The notes beneath the pieces are model-generated. The model did not search any database. It saw only the letters and a list, made by a program, of their open reading frames with translations, and had not been told where the DNA came from. The translations under genes were made by a program, and so were the position numbers. This document shows positions 1 to 6,864 of a DNA stretch of 8,671 nt, one piece after another. Origin of the DNA: DATKFM01 sp035544395 (GTDB lineage Bacteria > Pseudomonadota > Alphaproteobacteria > Dongiales > Dongiaceae); assembly GCA_035544395.1 (NCBI GenBank), contig DATKFM010000215.1:1-8671 (forward strand), read 5' to 3'. The stretch's first letter is position 1; each line of letters begins with the position of its first letter.

Positions 1-50
1 GCCGCCTATATCTGCCAAGTCGGCGCGCAGCGTCCCTGACGGCGCGCATC

Positions 51-509
51 ATGACCGAACTCCGCAGTGTATTGCTCTATCGCATGACGCTCGAGGTGGG
101 AGCGCCATTCGACATCGGCGGAGGCCCGCGCGGCCAACGGCTGGTGATCCCCTTCAAGGGCGGTCGCTTCGAGGGACCGAAGCTGCACGGCGAGGTTCTG
201 GTCACCGGCGGCGACTGGCTGTTGCACCGCGCCGACGGCGTGTTCGAGCTCGATGTGCGCCGCACGCTGCGCACCGACGACGGCCATCACATCTATGCGG
301 CCTATCGCGGCATCTTGACCGGCAGCGCTGAGAGCCTGGCCCGCATGGGTCGCGGGGAAGCTGTGCCGGCGGCGGATCTCTATTTCCGTACCACGCCCGT
401 GTTCGAGACCGGCTCCGAGAAATACGCCTGGCTCAACCGCATCATCAGCGTAGGCATCGGCGCGATAACGGCGACCGGTGCGGAACTTGAGGTGTTCCAG
501 ATCCTCTAG
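51..509 (+). CDS. DUF3237 family protein
   Basis: This 152-residue protein matches the DUF3237 (UPF0311) family, whose biochemical role is not established. Seen in the sequence: a Gly/Pro-rich stretch near residues 23-28 (GGGPRG), the GGRFEGPKLHG block at 37-47, GGDW at 53-56, RTLRTDDG at 71-78, and the C-terminal YFRTTPVFET block at 111-120 running into KYAWLNR at 124-130. Those blocks and the length (about 150 residues) are typical of the family. No signal peptide or membrane segment is visible, so it is probably cytoplasmic. The frame stays open to the left edge of the window and there is no clear Shine-Dalgarno before the ATG at 51. I keep this start because the family pattern begins only a few residues after it, but a start further upstream cannot be excluded. 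It converges on the transporter operon, so it is not part of that transcript; any link to sugar metabolism is only by neighbourhood. Confidence 0.85.
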   Translation: MTELRSVLLYRMTLEVGAPFDIGGGPRGQRLVIPFKGGRFEGPKLHGEVLVTGGDWLLHRADGVFELDVRRTLRTDDGHHIYAAYRGILTGSAESLARMGRGEAVPAADLYFRTTPVFETGSEKYAWLNRIISVGIGAITATGAELEVFQIL

Positions 510-512
510 GGC

Positions 513-1493
513 CTAGCTCTGAACTCTGGCGCTGCGGCCATAGACCAGCAGCATGCTGATGATCACGAAACCGTAGATCATCTGCCGGTAGGCCTCTTCC
601 ATCTGCATGACGGACAGGATGCTCTGGAGCAGCGTGATCAGGATCACGCCGCCGACGGTGCCCAGATACTTGCCGCGGCCGCCCAGTATATTGGTGCCGC
701 CGAGCACCACGGCTGCGATCGCCGGCAGGAGATAGGGATCGCCCATCGCCTGATAGGCCTTGGTGGAATAGCCGGCCAGCAAGACGCCGGCCAGCGCCGC
801 GAGCGTGCTGCAAAGGCCAAAGCAGGCGATCAGCACGGCTCGGGTGGAGACGCCGGACAGATACGTCGCGCTCTCGCGATTGCCGAAGGCATAGATGTAC
901 CGCCCGAACGGCGTGCGGCGGAGGATGAAAACGAGAATAACGCCGATGAGAAGCCACACGAACAGCACGTTGGGAATACCGATGGGCGTGCCGAAAATCT
1001 CAAACGAAATGGTCCGCTTGACGGCGAGCCAGTGCATCAACGGAGTCGCATGATCCTGCGGTGCGAAACCGCCGGTATGCAGCACCATCAGGCCCTGCGC
1101 CACGGCGTTGACACCCAGCGTGAAGATCATCGAGGGAATGCGCAGATAGGCGACGCCGAGACCATTGACGATACCGAAGATTAATCCGCAAAGCATCGCG
1201 AATGGCAGCGCAATCATGGTGCCGGATTCGCCCCACCAACCGGCAGCCGCGGTTGCCATCATGCCGCCGACTGTCACGACCCAGGGAACCGAGAGATCGA
1301 TGTGCCCCAGCAAGATTACGAGCATCGCACCGCTGGCGATGATGCCCAGGAACGACGCCGTCTGGAGCTGCTGCAGCAGATAGTCGACGGAAAAGAAGCG
1401 GTCATCGATGGCGATTGCGATGAGCCATAGGACGACGATGAACCCGAACACAATCAGGATCGGCAGATCCACGTTCTTGAGCAGCTTCTGCAT
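513..1493 (-). CDS. Sugar ABC transporter permease (RbsC-like, second permease)
   Basis: A 326-residue inner-membrane permease of the BPD_transp_2 family, the RbsC/XylH/AraH type that forms the translocation path with a RbsA-like ATPase. The protein is dominated by hydrophobic segments, the first at about residues 11-29. Family motifs visible: GHIDLSV at 63-69, FGIVNG at 106-111, RRTPFGRYIYAFGNR at 192-206 (the cytoplasmic loop expected to contact the ATPase), and LGGTNILGG at 264-272. Length is normal for the family. The ATG at 1493 lies 3 nt after the TAG of the upstream permease gene, so translation is probably coupled. It is the last gene of the operon, and its TAG (513-515) lies 3 nt from the stop of the convergent DUF3237 gene. 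It differs clearly from the other permease, suggesting a heterodimeric channel. Substrate cannot be read from sequence. Confidence 0.93.
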   Translation of the reverse strand: MQKLLKNVDLPILIVFGFIVVLWLIAIAIDDRFFSVDYLLQQLQTASFLGIIASGAMLVILLGHIDLSVPWVVTVGGMMATAAAGWWGESGTMIALPFAMLCGLIFGIVNGLGVAYLRIPSMIFTLGVNAVAQGLMVLHTGGFAPQDHATPLMHWLAVKRTISFEIFGTPIGIPNVLFVWLLIGVILVFILRRTPFGRYIYAFGNRESATYLSGVSTRAVLIACFGLCSTLAALAGVLLAGYSTKAYQAMGDPYLLPAIAAVVLGGTNILGGRGKYLGTVGGVILITLLQSILSVMQMEEAYRQMIYGFVIISMLLVYGRSARVQS

Positions 1494-1496
1494 GGT

Positions 1497-2558
1497 CTAA
1501 GTGAACAGCTCGAGGCGGTTGCGGATGCGCAAGACACGGGCGGCGCCCATGCTCACGGCCAGCAGCAGGATCACGCCGTTGAAGAGCGGCTGCCATAGCG
1601 GCGGCATATCGAAGACGAAAAGCAGATCGGCAATGGTACGCAGGCTGAAGGCGCCGAAGATGGAACCGATGGCCGAGCCGAAGCCGCCGAATAGCGACGT
1701 GCCCCCGATTACCACCGCCGCGATTGAATTCAAGGTGTAAGTTCCCGCGCTCGGCGAACTGGCCTCGCCGGCATAGGTGTAGAAAGTCTGCACGAGGCCG
1801 GCGATCGCGCAGAACACGCCTGAAAGCGTGTAGGCCGCGAGTTTCGAGTTGGCGATGGCAACACCGGAAAGATAGGCCGCGCCCTCGGCGGAACCGGTGG
1901 CGTAGCAGCCACGGCCAAGCACGGACCGGCGGAAGGGAATCCAGATGAACAGCACGACGCACAGCAGGAGGACCAGTACCGTCGGCACCTTGCCCCACAG
2001 CAATCCGGTCACGAAATCAGCGAGCGTCGGATCGACGCCGCCGCCGGGAATGGGACGGATGCTGAGCGCGATGCCGTAATACACGGCGCCTGTCGCCAGC
2101 GTGACGATGATCGGCTGCAGGCGCCCGTAAACGACGATAGCGCCGTTGAGAAAGCCCGCGGCAGCGCCGGCGCAGAGCACGATGAATACGCCCATCGAGA
2201 CATCGAACGGCCCGCCGATGACCACCGTCGAGGCAATGCAGTTGGTCATGATGAACATTGTGCCGACCGACAGGTCGAGCCCGCGTGTCAGCACGGGCAC
2301 GGTCTGCGCCATGGCGACCAGCGCCAGCAGCACCGCCTTCACGGCGGCCGTATTCAGTACGTTCGGTGTAAAGTAAGCAGGGCTGTAGACATAGGTCTCG
2401 AGATCAGATGGGAACGCCGCGTTGAGTCCATCCATCAGGGCCGTGATCAGCGTACCGACAGGCGGCACGCCAAAATAGACGGCGAACATCAGGAGGCAGA
2501 GCCCGACACCAAGAAAATAAGCATTGTTAGCCGCGGCCCAGAGTTTGAGAGATTTCAC
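1497..2558 (-). CDS. Sugar ABC transporter permease (RbsC-like, first permease)
   Basis: A 353-residue multi-spanning permease of the BPD_transp_2 family. Visible family features: a hydrophobic first segment around residues 14-30, RGLDLSVG at 92-99 (the counterpart of GHIDLSV in the partner permease), GFLNGAIVVYGRL at 135-147, the ATPase-facing loop FRRSVLGRGCYATG at 209-222, and VIGGTSLFGG at 283-292. An insertion-like stretch at about residues 40-65, between the first two hydrophobic parts, is longer than in the partner and may form an external loop. The start codon is GTG at 2558. It overlaps the TGA of the ATPase gene as GTGA, a standard sign of translational coupling; no independent ribosome site is needed. 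It most likely pairs with the permease encoded immediately downstream. Confidence 0.93.
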   Translation of the reverse strand: MKSLKLWAAANNAYFLGVGLCLLMFAVYFGVPPVGTLITALMDGLNAAFPSDLETYVYSPAYFTPNVLNTAAVKAVLLALVAMAQTVPVLTRGLDLSVGTMFIMTNCIASTVVIGGPFDVSMGVFIVLCAGAAAGFLNGAIVVYGRLQPIIVTLATGAVYYGIALSIRPIPGGGVDPTLADFVTGLLWGKVPTVLVLLLCVVLFIWIPFRRSVLGRGCYATGSAEGAAYLSGVAIANSKLAAYTLSGVFCAIAGLVQTFYTYAGEASSPSAGTYTLNSIAAVVIGGTSLFGGFGSAIGSIFGAFSLRTIADLLFVFDMPPLWQPLFNGVILLLAVSMGAARVLRIRNRLELFT

Positions 2559-4099
2559 GCTGCGGCGCCCCCTGGCTGAAGATTCCGTTCGACCGGCAGA
2601 TTGAGCGAACTGGCGACGATGTTGTGTTCGTTGATCTCCGTTCCCGCCAGTTCCCGCAGGATGCGGCCGTCATACATGATCGCAACCCGATCGCAGCAAC
2701 CCACCAGTTCGTCGTAATCGGTCGTATAGAACAGAATTGTCGTTCCCGCGTCGGCCAGCGAGCGCAGCAACTGATACAGCTCCTGCTTCGTGCCGACATC
2801 GATGCCGCGGGTAGGGTCGTTGAGCAGGACGATGCGAGCATCGGTCATCAGCCATTTGCCGATCACGACCTTCTGCTGATTGCCGCCCGACAGCGTCGCC
2901 ACGGGGTCGTCGATATTGCCGACCTTGATCGCCAACTTCTGCACCATCTCGTCGATGCGCGCATTCTCCGCAGCGCGGTCGACGAAGAGAAGCTTGCTCA
3001 ATTGGCTGATCGCCGCCATGGAGATGTTCTCCCGCACAGACATCGGCAGCATCAGGCCTTCGGTTTTCCGGTCCTCGGGGATCAGCGCCATCCCGACATC
3101 GGCCGACTTGGCATGGCGCGGGCTGGCGATGCGCTGGGGCTTGCCGTCGATTGCGATCGTGCCGCTGCAGCCGCGCAGGACCCCGAACAGCGCCAGCAGT
3201 AACTCGCGCTGGCCCTGCCCGTCGAGCCCGCCAAGGCCGACGATCTCGCCGCGATTGACCGTGAGCGAAATGTCATGCAGCCGCTCGTTCCAGCTCAGCT
3301 TGTCGATCTGCAGCACGCAGGGCCGCGCCGACGGCGCCGGCTTCGGCGGGAACACATGCTTGTATTCGCGACCGATCATCAACTCGACCACCTGATCGTC
3401 GGTCTTGCTGCCCTTCGGGAAGGTCTCGATATGGCGGCCGTTGCGGAATACCGAGCAATCGTCGGCCAATTCGGCGATCTCATGCATGCGGTGCGAGATG
3501 TAGAGGATCGAGAGCCCCTCCTCCCGCAGCATCTTCAATGTCTGATAGACCTTGGAGACGTCGGCCGCTGTCAGCGCCGAGGTCGCTTCGTCGAGGATCA
3601 GCATCTTCGGCTTGCGGCCGAGCGCCTTGGCGATTTCCACCATCTGGCGCCGCGAGAGCGGCAGATTCTTCACCAGCTCGTCCGGATGCACGTCCGTGCA
3701 GCCCGCGCGCTTCAGCAATTCCTCGGCGCGGCGGCTCTGGGCGCCGTAATCGATCAATCCGAATTTCCGCGGCGGATCGGTGATGCAGATATTGTCCGCC
3801 ACCGTCAGGTCGGGCATCAGCGACAGTTCCTGGAACACGCAGACGATGCCGGCCTTCGTCGCCTCGGCCGGCGACTTGAAGCTCGCCGGCTGGCCCAGGA
3901 ATTCGAGCTGACCGTCGTCAGGCTGCACGACGCCGGCGATGATCTTGATCAGCGTCGATTTACCGGCGCCATTCTCGCCCAGGATGGCGTGGATACGCCC
4001 GGGAACGCATTCGAAATCCACATTGTCGAGCGCCCGCACGCCGCCGTAGCGCTTGCTGACACCCTTCATGCGCCAGAACGGCGCGGTTCCCTCAGCCAT
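2555..4099 (-). CDS. Sugar ABC transporter ATP-binding protein (tandem NBD, RbsA-like)
   Basis: A 514-residue cytoplasmic ATPase with two nucleotide-binding domains in one chain, as in RbsA/MglA/XylG. NBD1 has Walker A GENGAGKST at 41-49, Q-loop FQE at 89-91, a diverged signature LSRRQ at 148-152, Walker B LILDE at 167-171 followed by ATSAL, and switch histidine H203 in ISHR. NBD2 has a degenerate P-loop at 290-298 (the Lys and Ser/Thr replaced by Gln297 and Arg298), a canonical signature LSGGNQQK at 403-410, a Walker B ending in Asn427-Asp428 instead of Asp-Glu, and no switch His. The pair should therefore form one catalytic site from NBD1 Walker motifs and the NBD2 signature, a known asymmetry of this family. 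The ATG at 4099 has only a weak upstream GGG-type ribosome site. The gene follows the binding-protein gene after 132 nt containing a long hairpin, and overlaps the next permease gene by 4 nt. Confidence 0.95.
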   Translation of the reverse strand: MAEGTAPFWRMKGVSKRYGGVRALDNVDFECVPGRIHAILGENGAGKSTLIKIIAGVVQPDDGQLEFLGQPASFKSPAEATKAGIVCVFQELSLMPDLTVADNICITDPPRKFGLIDYGAQSRRAEELLKRAGCTDVHPDELVKNLPLSRRQMVEIAKALGRKPKMLILDEATSALTAADVSKVYQTLKMLREEGLSILYISHRMHEIAELADDCSVFRNGRHIETFPKGSKTDDQVVELMIGREYKHVFPPKPAPSARPCVLQIDKLSWNERLHDISLTVNRGEIVGLGGLDGQGQRELLLALFGVLRGCSGTIAIDGKPQRIASPRHAKSADVGMALIPEDRKTEGLMLPMSVRENISMAAISQLSKLLFVDRAAENARIDEMVQKLAIKVGNIDDPVATLSGGNQQKVVIGKWLMTDARIVLLNDPTRGIDVGTKQELYQLLRSLADAGTTILFYTTDYDELVGCCDRVAIMYDGRILRELAGTEINEHNIVASSLNLPVERNLQPGGAAA

Positions 4100-4157
4100 G
4101 GTCGAGCCCGCTATGGATCAAAGCCAGAGTCGCAGTCCCAGATCGCCGCATAGACTC

Positions 4158-4195
4158 GCGGCCCTCACGGTTCGTTGTCAAACCATGAGGGCCGC
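4158..4195 (-). promoter_or_regulatory. Intercistronic 15-bp RNA hairpin between binding-protein and ATPase genes
   Basis: Arms 4158-4172 and 4181-4195 pair over 15 positions around an 8-nt loop. In the minus-strand RNA the only non-Watson-Crick position (4168 with 4185) is a G-U wobble; in plus-strand RNA it would be a C-A mismatch, which favours the operon transcript as the one that folds. It begins 36 nt after the binding-protein stop and ends 58 nt before the ATPase start. No U-tract follows, so it looks less like a full terminator than an mRNA 3'-end protector that lets binding-protein mRNA outlast the distal part, as known for malE-malF and similar operons. Function is inferred. Confidence 0.65.
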
Positions 4196-4231
4196 TTGCT
4201 TATGCACAACAATCAGATCAGTGAGACGGGC

Positions 4232-5461
4232 TTATTGATCCGCTTCCGACTTCGCCATGATTTCCGTCGCCTTGATGTTGACGTTGCAAGGCGGGAACTC
4301 GTTCGGCGTGAAGAAGTTGTCGGTCAGATCCGGATAGTAGTTGTCGCCGGCTTTGAAGTTCGGCGACTCGACATACGGAATCGGAACCGAGATGTACTGC
4401 GGCATTGGCTCGCCCTTCAGGGCATGGATCGCGGCCTTGATGGAGATCGCGACCAAGCCCGGCGACTGGCCGGCCGAAGCACAGAGCAGTCCTTCCTTCT
4501 CATGCTCGGCGCAGAGCTTGCGGAAACCGTTTTCCGCTTCGCCCGACACCGGGATGAATGGATGGCCGGCATCCATCAGCGCGCGCACGGCGCCGGTGGA
4601 ACCGCCCTGGACGAACATGCCGTCGAACTTCTTGTGAACGGCCACTGCGTCGGCCACGACTTTCTGTGCCGTGCCGTCGTCCCAGTTGCCGACCACTTCG
4701 ATGATCTCGAAGTTGTTGCCCGAAGCCTCCATGATCTCGCGGAAGCCCAGGTGGCGGTCACGATCCACGGAATTGCCCGGCAGGCCGCGCACTTCCAGGA
4801 TCTTGCCTGCCTTGGCAGGAATGTTCTTGGTCAGCCAGCGGCCCATTTGGCGGCCCATCTCCAGCTGATCCTCGTTTACCTGCATCACGTCCTTGCTGTC
4901 GGTGACGTTGTCGAACGGCACCAGCACGACGCCCGCTTCGTTGGCGCGCTTGATCACCGGTTCGAACGCCGTCGGGTTCACCGCGATGGTGACGATGGCG
5001 TCGTAGCCGGAATTGATGAAGTTATCGATGGCCGCGATCTGGGCCGCCACGTCCGTGCCGGTGCTGACGACTTTCAGCTCCTTCACGTCCGGCTTCACAT
5101 CGGCGGCTTCGACGAACGCCTTGGCGGTCTTGATCATCTGAATGCGCCAGGTATTGCCGACGAAGCCATTGGCCACGGCGATGCGGTACGGACCGTCCTT
5201 CTTCGCCCACTGGAAGAACTTGGTGTCGGCCGCGTAGGGCTTGAAGCATTCCGGCAACATGCTCGGTCCCGCGACAGTCTGCGGACCCTTGGTTGCCGGC
5301 GCCATGGCAGTTGTCGTTGCTGCCGGTTCGGTGGTCGTTGCCGCCGGCGCGTCGGCCGTCGGCGCGGCCTCTTCAGCCGGCTTTTTCAGAAACAGGTATC
5401 CACCGATCGCGATGATGGCGACTATCACCACGGCGATCAGTGTTTTCATTTGGCTGCTCAT
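4232..5461 (-). CDS. Sugar ABC transporter substrate-binding protein with membrane-anchor-like N-terminus
   Basis: A 409-residue binding protein of the ribose/galactose-binding type (Peripla_BP_4 fold), which would capture the sugar outside the inner membrane and deliver it to the two permeases. The binding domain starts at about residue 91 (PYRIAVANGFVGNTW), with VSTGTDVAAQIAAIDNFI at 132-149, the hinge-region VPFDN at 181-185 and FVQGGSTGAVRALMDAG at 283-299. Cysteines lie at 72, 317, 327 and 392, so disulphides are possible. The N-terminus is unusual: a short basic start, a hydrophobic stretch at about 8-25, then KK and a roughly 35-residue Ala/Thr/Pro-rich linker (28-62). I see no lipobox cysteine and no convincing signal-peptidase site directly after the hydrophobic stretch. 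The ATG at 5461 has GGAGG about 10 nt upstream; an internal ATG at residue 5 is an alternative. It is the first gene of the transporter set, with 248 nt before it and a hairpin after it. Confidence 0.92.
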   Translation of the reverse strand: MSSQMKTLIAVVIVAIIAIGGYLFLKKPAEEAAPTADAPAATTTEPAATTTAMAPATKGPQTVAGPSMLPECFKPYAADTKFFQWAKKDGPYRIAVANGFVGNTWRIQMIKTAKAFVEAADVKPDVKELKVVSTGTDVAAQIAAIDNFINSGYDAIVTIAVNPTAFEPVIKRANEAGVVLVPFDNVTDSKDVMQVNEDQLEMGRQMGRWLTKNIPAKAGKILEVRGLPGNSVDRDRHLGFREIMEASGNNFEIIEVVGNWDDGTAQKVVADAVAVHKKFDGMFVQGGSTGAVRALMDAGHPFIPVSGEAENGFRKLCAEHEKEGLLCASAGQSPGLVAISIKAAIHALKGEPMPQYISVPIPYVESPNFKAGDNYYPDLTDNFFTPNEFPPCNVNIKATEIMAKSEADQ

Positions 5462-5709
5462 CTCCAGCGTTCCTCCCTCGCGTTAGGCTGGCAAATTCCG
5501 GGCGTTAGCGTTGCCTTCTCGCACTAGGCCCGTCAATCGTTTTAATTGTCTGATGATTGCAATGTGCACGCATCGCTGCCGTTGTGACAAGACCGCCGTG
5601 CTGCAATGCAGCAAGACCCGAGTTGCCACTATGTTGCTGCTTTCAGATGGACCGGCCGATACGAGCGTAAGACAGTATTTGCCGGTGCAGGAGTGCAGTC
5701 CTCCACCGC
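5462..5709 (-). promoter_or_regulatory. Intergenic control region of the transporter operon
   Basis: These 248 bp between the repressor stop and the binding-protein start contain no supportable gene and are the natural place for the operon promoter. I see several small palindromes: CTGCAATGCAG (5601-5611), TTGTGACAA (5582-5590), ATTGCAAT (5556-5563) and CAAT...ATTG (5534-5548). On the minus strand TTGTCA (5590-5585) resembles a -35 box, but no good -10 sits 16-18 nt downstream, so I do not assign a promoter. No second copy of the palindrome that precedes the repressor gene is present; only a half-like AAAACG occurs near 5538-5543. The region reaches the GGAGG ribosome site just before the ATG. 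Confidence 0.45.
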
Positions 5710-6720
5710 TCAGCCGCGGTAGGGCCCGCAGGATTCGCGCACGTTCAACGTTGGCTGCATGACGACTCGGTGCGGCGGATCGTCGGTGGCGCCCGACAGC
5801 CGCTCGCTGAGGAGGCGCACAGCTTCCGCGCCCATTTCCGCCATCGGCTGGCTCACCGTCGTCAGGCGCGGCCGGAACGCATTCACCCAGATGAAATCGT
5901 CCATGGAGACGACCGAGATATCCGCCGGGCAATTGAGCCCCGCCTCGGCGATAGCGCGCATCAGGCCGATCAGCATGAGGTTGTTGGCAACAAAGAAGGC
6001 CGTCGGCCGCTCCGGTTGCCGCAGGATCTCGCGCGCGACGGAGAAAGCACGATCCTCGCGATAATCGCCGGAACGGATATGCTGGGGATCTGGCGTCAGG
6101 CCGCGTGCGGACATCGCCTGCATGAATCCGGCATGGCGGTCGGCGCCGGTGGAGACGTGGCGCGGCCCGGTGATTGCGCCGACTCGCCGATGGCCGAGAT
6201 CCAGGATGTAGTTCGTGGCCTGCACCGCCGCCGACACATTGTCGAGCGACACCGAATCGGTCGGCCAGGATGCGATCACGCGATCGATCAGCACGGTCGG
6301 CGCCGGCAGCGTGGATGCATCGTGAGCCTCATAGGCCTGCGGTTCGCCGCAGGGCGCCAGGATCAGACCATCGCAGCGCCGCGCCCGGATGCGCCGGAGA
6401 TATTGTTGCTCCAGGTCGAACCGCTCGTCGCTATTGCAGAGCATCAGCGAATAGCCGCGCGTCTCCGCGGCGGTTTCCACCGCGTTGATCAGGCTGGTGA
6501 AGAACGGATTGGTCACGTCGGCAACGACAAGCGCCAGCAATCCCGTGCGCCCCTTCTTCAGGCTCTGCGCAACAGCCGACGGCGCGTAGTCCAGCCGGTC
6601 CACCGCGGCCAAAACGCGGGCGCGGAGATCGGGACTGACATAGGCGCTGTTGTTCAGCGTCGCGGAAACAGTTGCCGTCGATACCTGCGCCTCCCGGGCT
6701 ACATCCTTGATCGTGGCCAT
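5710..6720 (-). CDS. LacI-family transcriptional repressor
   Basis: A 336-residue DNA-binding regulator. Residues 4-23 form the family's N-terminal helix-turn-helix (IKDVAREAQVS then TATVSATLN), with the hinge helix at about 45-58 (YAPSAVAQSLKKG). The effector domain, related to periplasmic sugar-binding proteins, starts at about 61 (LLALVVADVTNPFF) and includes LILAPCG at 119-125, LGHRRVGAITG at 175-185, AFFVANN at 241-247 and VVSMDDF at 270-276. Length is standard. The ATG at 6720 is well supported: GGAGG at 6726-6730 with 5-nt spacing. A perfect palindrome of LacI-family type (6731-6746) abuts that ribosome site, which strongly suggests autoregulation. Placed between kdgK and the transporter genes and read in the same direction, it probably controls this uptake and catabolism unit in response to the imported sugar or a derivative. 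The inducer is unknown. Confidence 0.95.
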   Translation of the reverse strand: MATIKDVAREAQVSTATVSATLNNSAYVSPDLRARVLAAVDRLDYAPSAVAQSLKKGRTGLLALVVADVTNPFFTSLINAVETAAETRGYSLMLCNSDERFDLEQQYLRRIRARRCDGLILAPCGEPQAYEAHDASTLPAPTVLIDRVIASWPTDSVSLDNVSAAVQATNYILDLGHRRVGAITGPRHVSTGADRHAGFMQAMSARGLTPDPQHIRSGDYREDRAFSVAREILRQPERPTAFFVANNLMLIGLMRAIAEAGLNCPADISVVSMDDFIWVNAFRPRLTTVSQPMAEMGAEAVRLLSERLSGATDDPPHRVVMQPTLNVRESCGPYRG

Positions 6721-6730
6721 TGGCTCCTCC

Positions 6731-6746
6731 AGCGAAACGTTTCGCT
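6731..6746. promoter_or_regulatory. Putative LacI-family operator
   Basis: AGCGAAACGTTTCGCT is a perfect 16-bp palindrome with the central CG and flanking AAA/TTT typical of LacI/PurR/CcpA-type operators. It lies 10 bp upstream of the repressor's ATG and directly adjoins the GGAGG. Binding by the encoded repressor would block its own transcription. The match to the family pattern is seen directly; the identity of the binding protein is inferred from adjacency. Confidence 0.75.
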
Positions 6747-6864
6747 AGCAGATGCGCAGCGAATACGGCGATTTTTCTGCGCTCAATAGCGATCGTTACG
6801 CCGGATAACTCGGGTTTGGCAAATCGATTTTGTCGGGCGCGCGCAGCGTATGGGACACACAAGA

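Noticed and set aside
1402..1998. A 198-codon minus-strand frame overlapping both permease genes, and a similar one at 445-957
   Set aside because: They are frame-shifted versions of permease sequence without hydrophobic segments or motifs, while the permease frames have both.
3275..4153. A 292-codon plus-strand open frame opposite the ATPase gene
   Set aside because: It mirrors the ATPase coding sequence and has no family features. I treat it as a shadow caused by high GC, as with the shorter frame at 2624-3202.
4175..5527. A 450-codon plus-strand open frame opposite the binding-protein gene
   Set aside because: Its translation is rich in Arg, His, Asp and Gly in the manner of the complement of a GC-rich gene, it has no recognisable domain, and the opposite strand encodes a clear binding protein over the same span.
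5532..5549. A second operator for the LacI-family repressor near AAAACGATTG
   Set aside because: It shares only about half of the positions with the symmetric operator at 6731-6746 and is not itself symmetric about the CG.
5770..6789. A 339-codon plus-strand open frame opposite the LacI-family gene
   Set aside because: Composition is Arg/His-rich without motifs; the minus strand carries an unmistakable LacI-family repressor with a strong ribosome site.
6747..6864. A sigma-70 promoter for the repressor gene (TTGAGC or TTGCCA with downstream AT-rich hexamers)
   Set aside because: No -10 hexamer at 16-18 nt spacing matches more than three positions, so I could not support a specific promoter.
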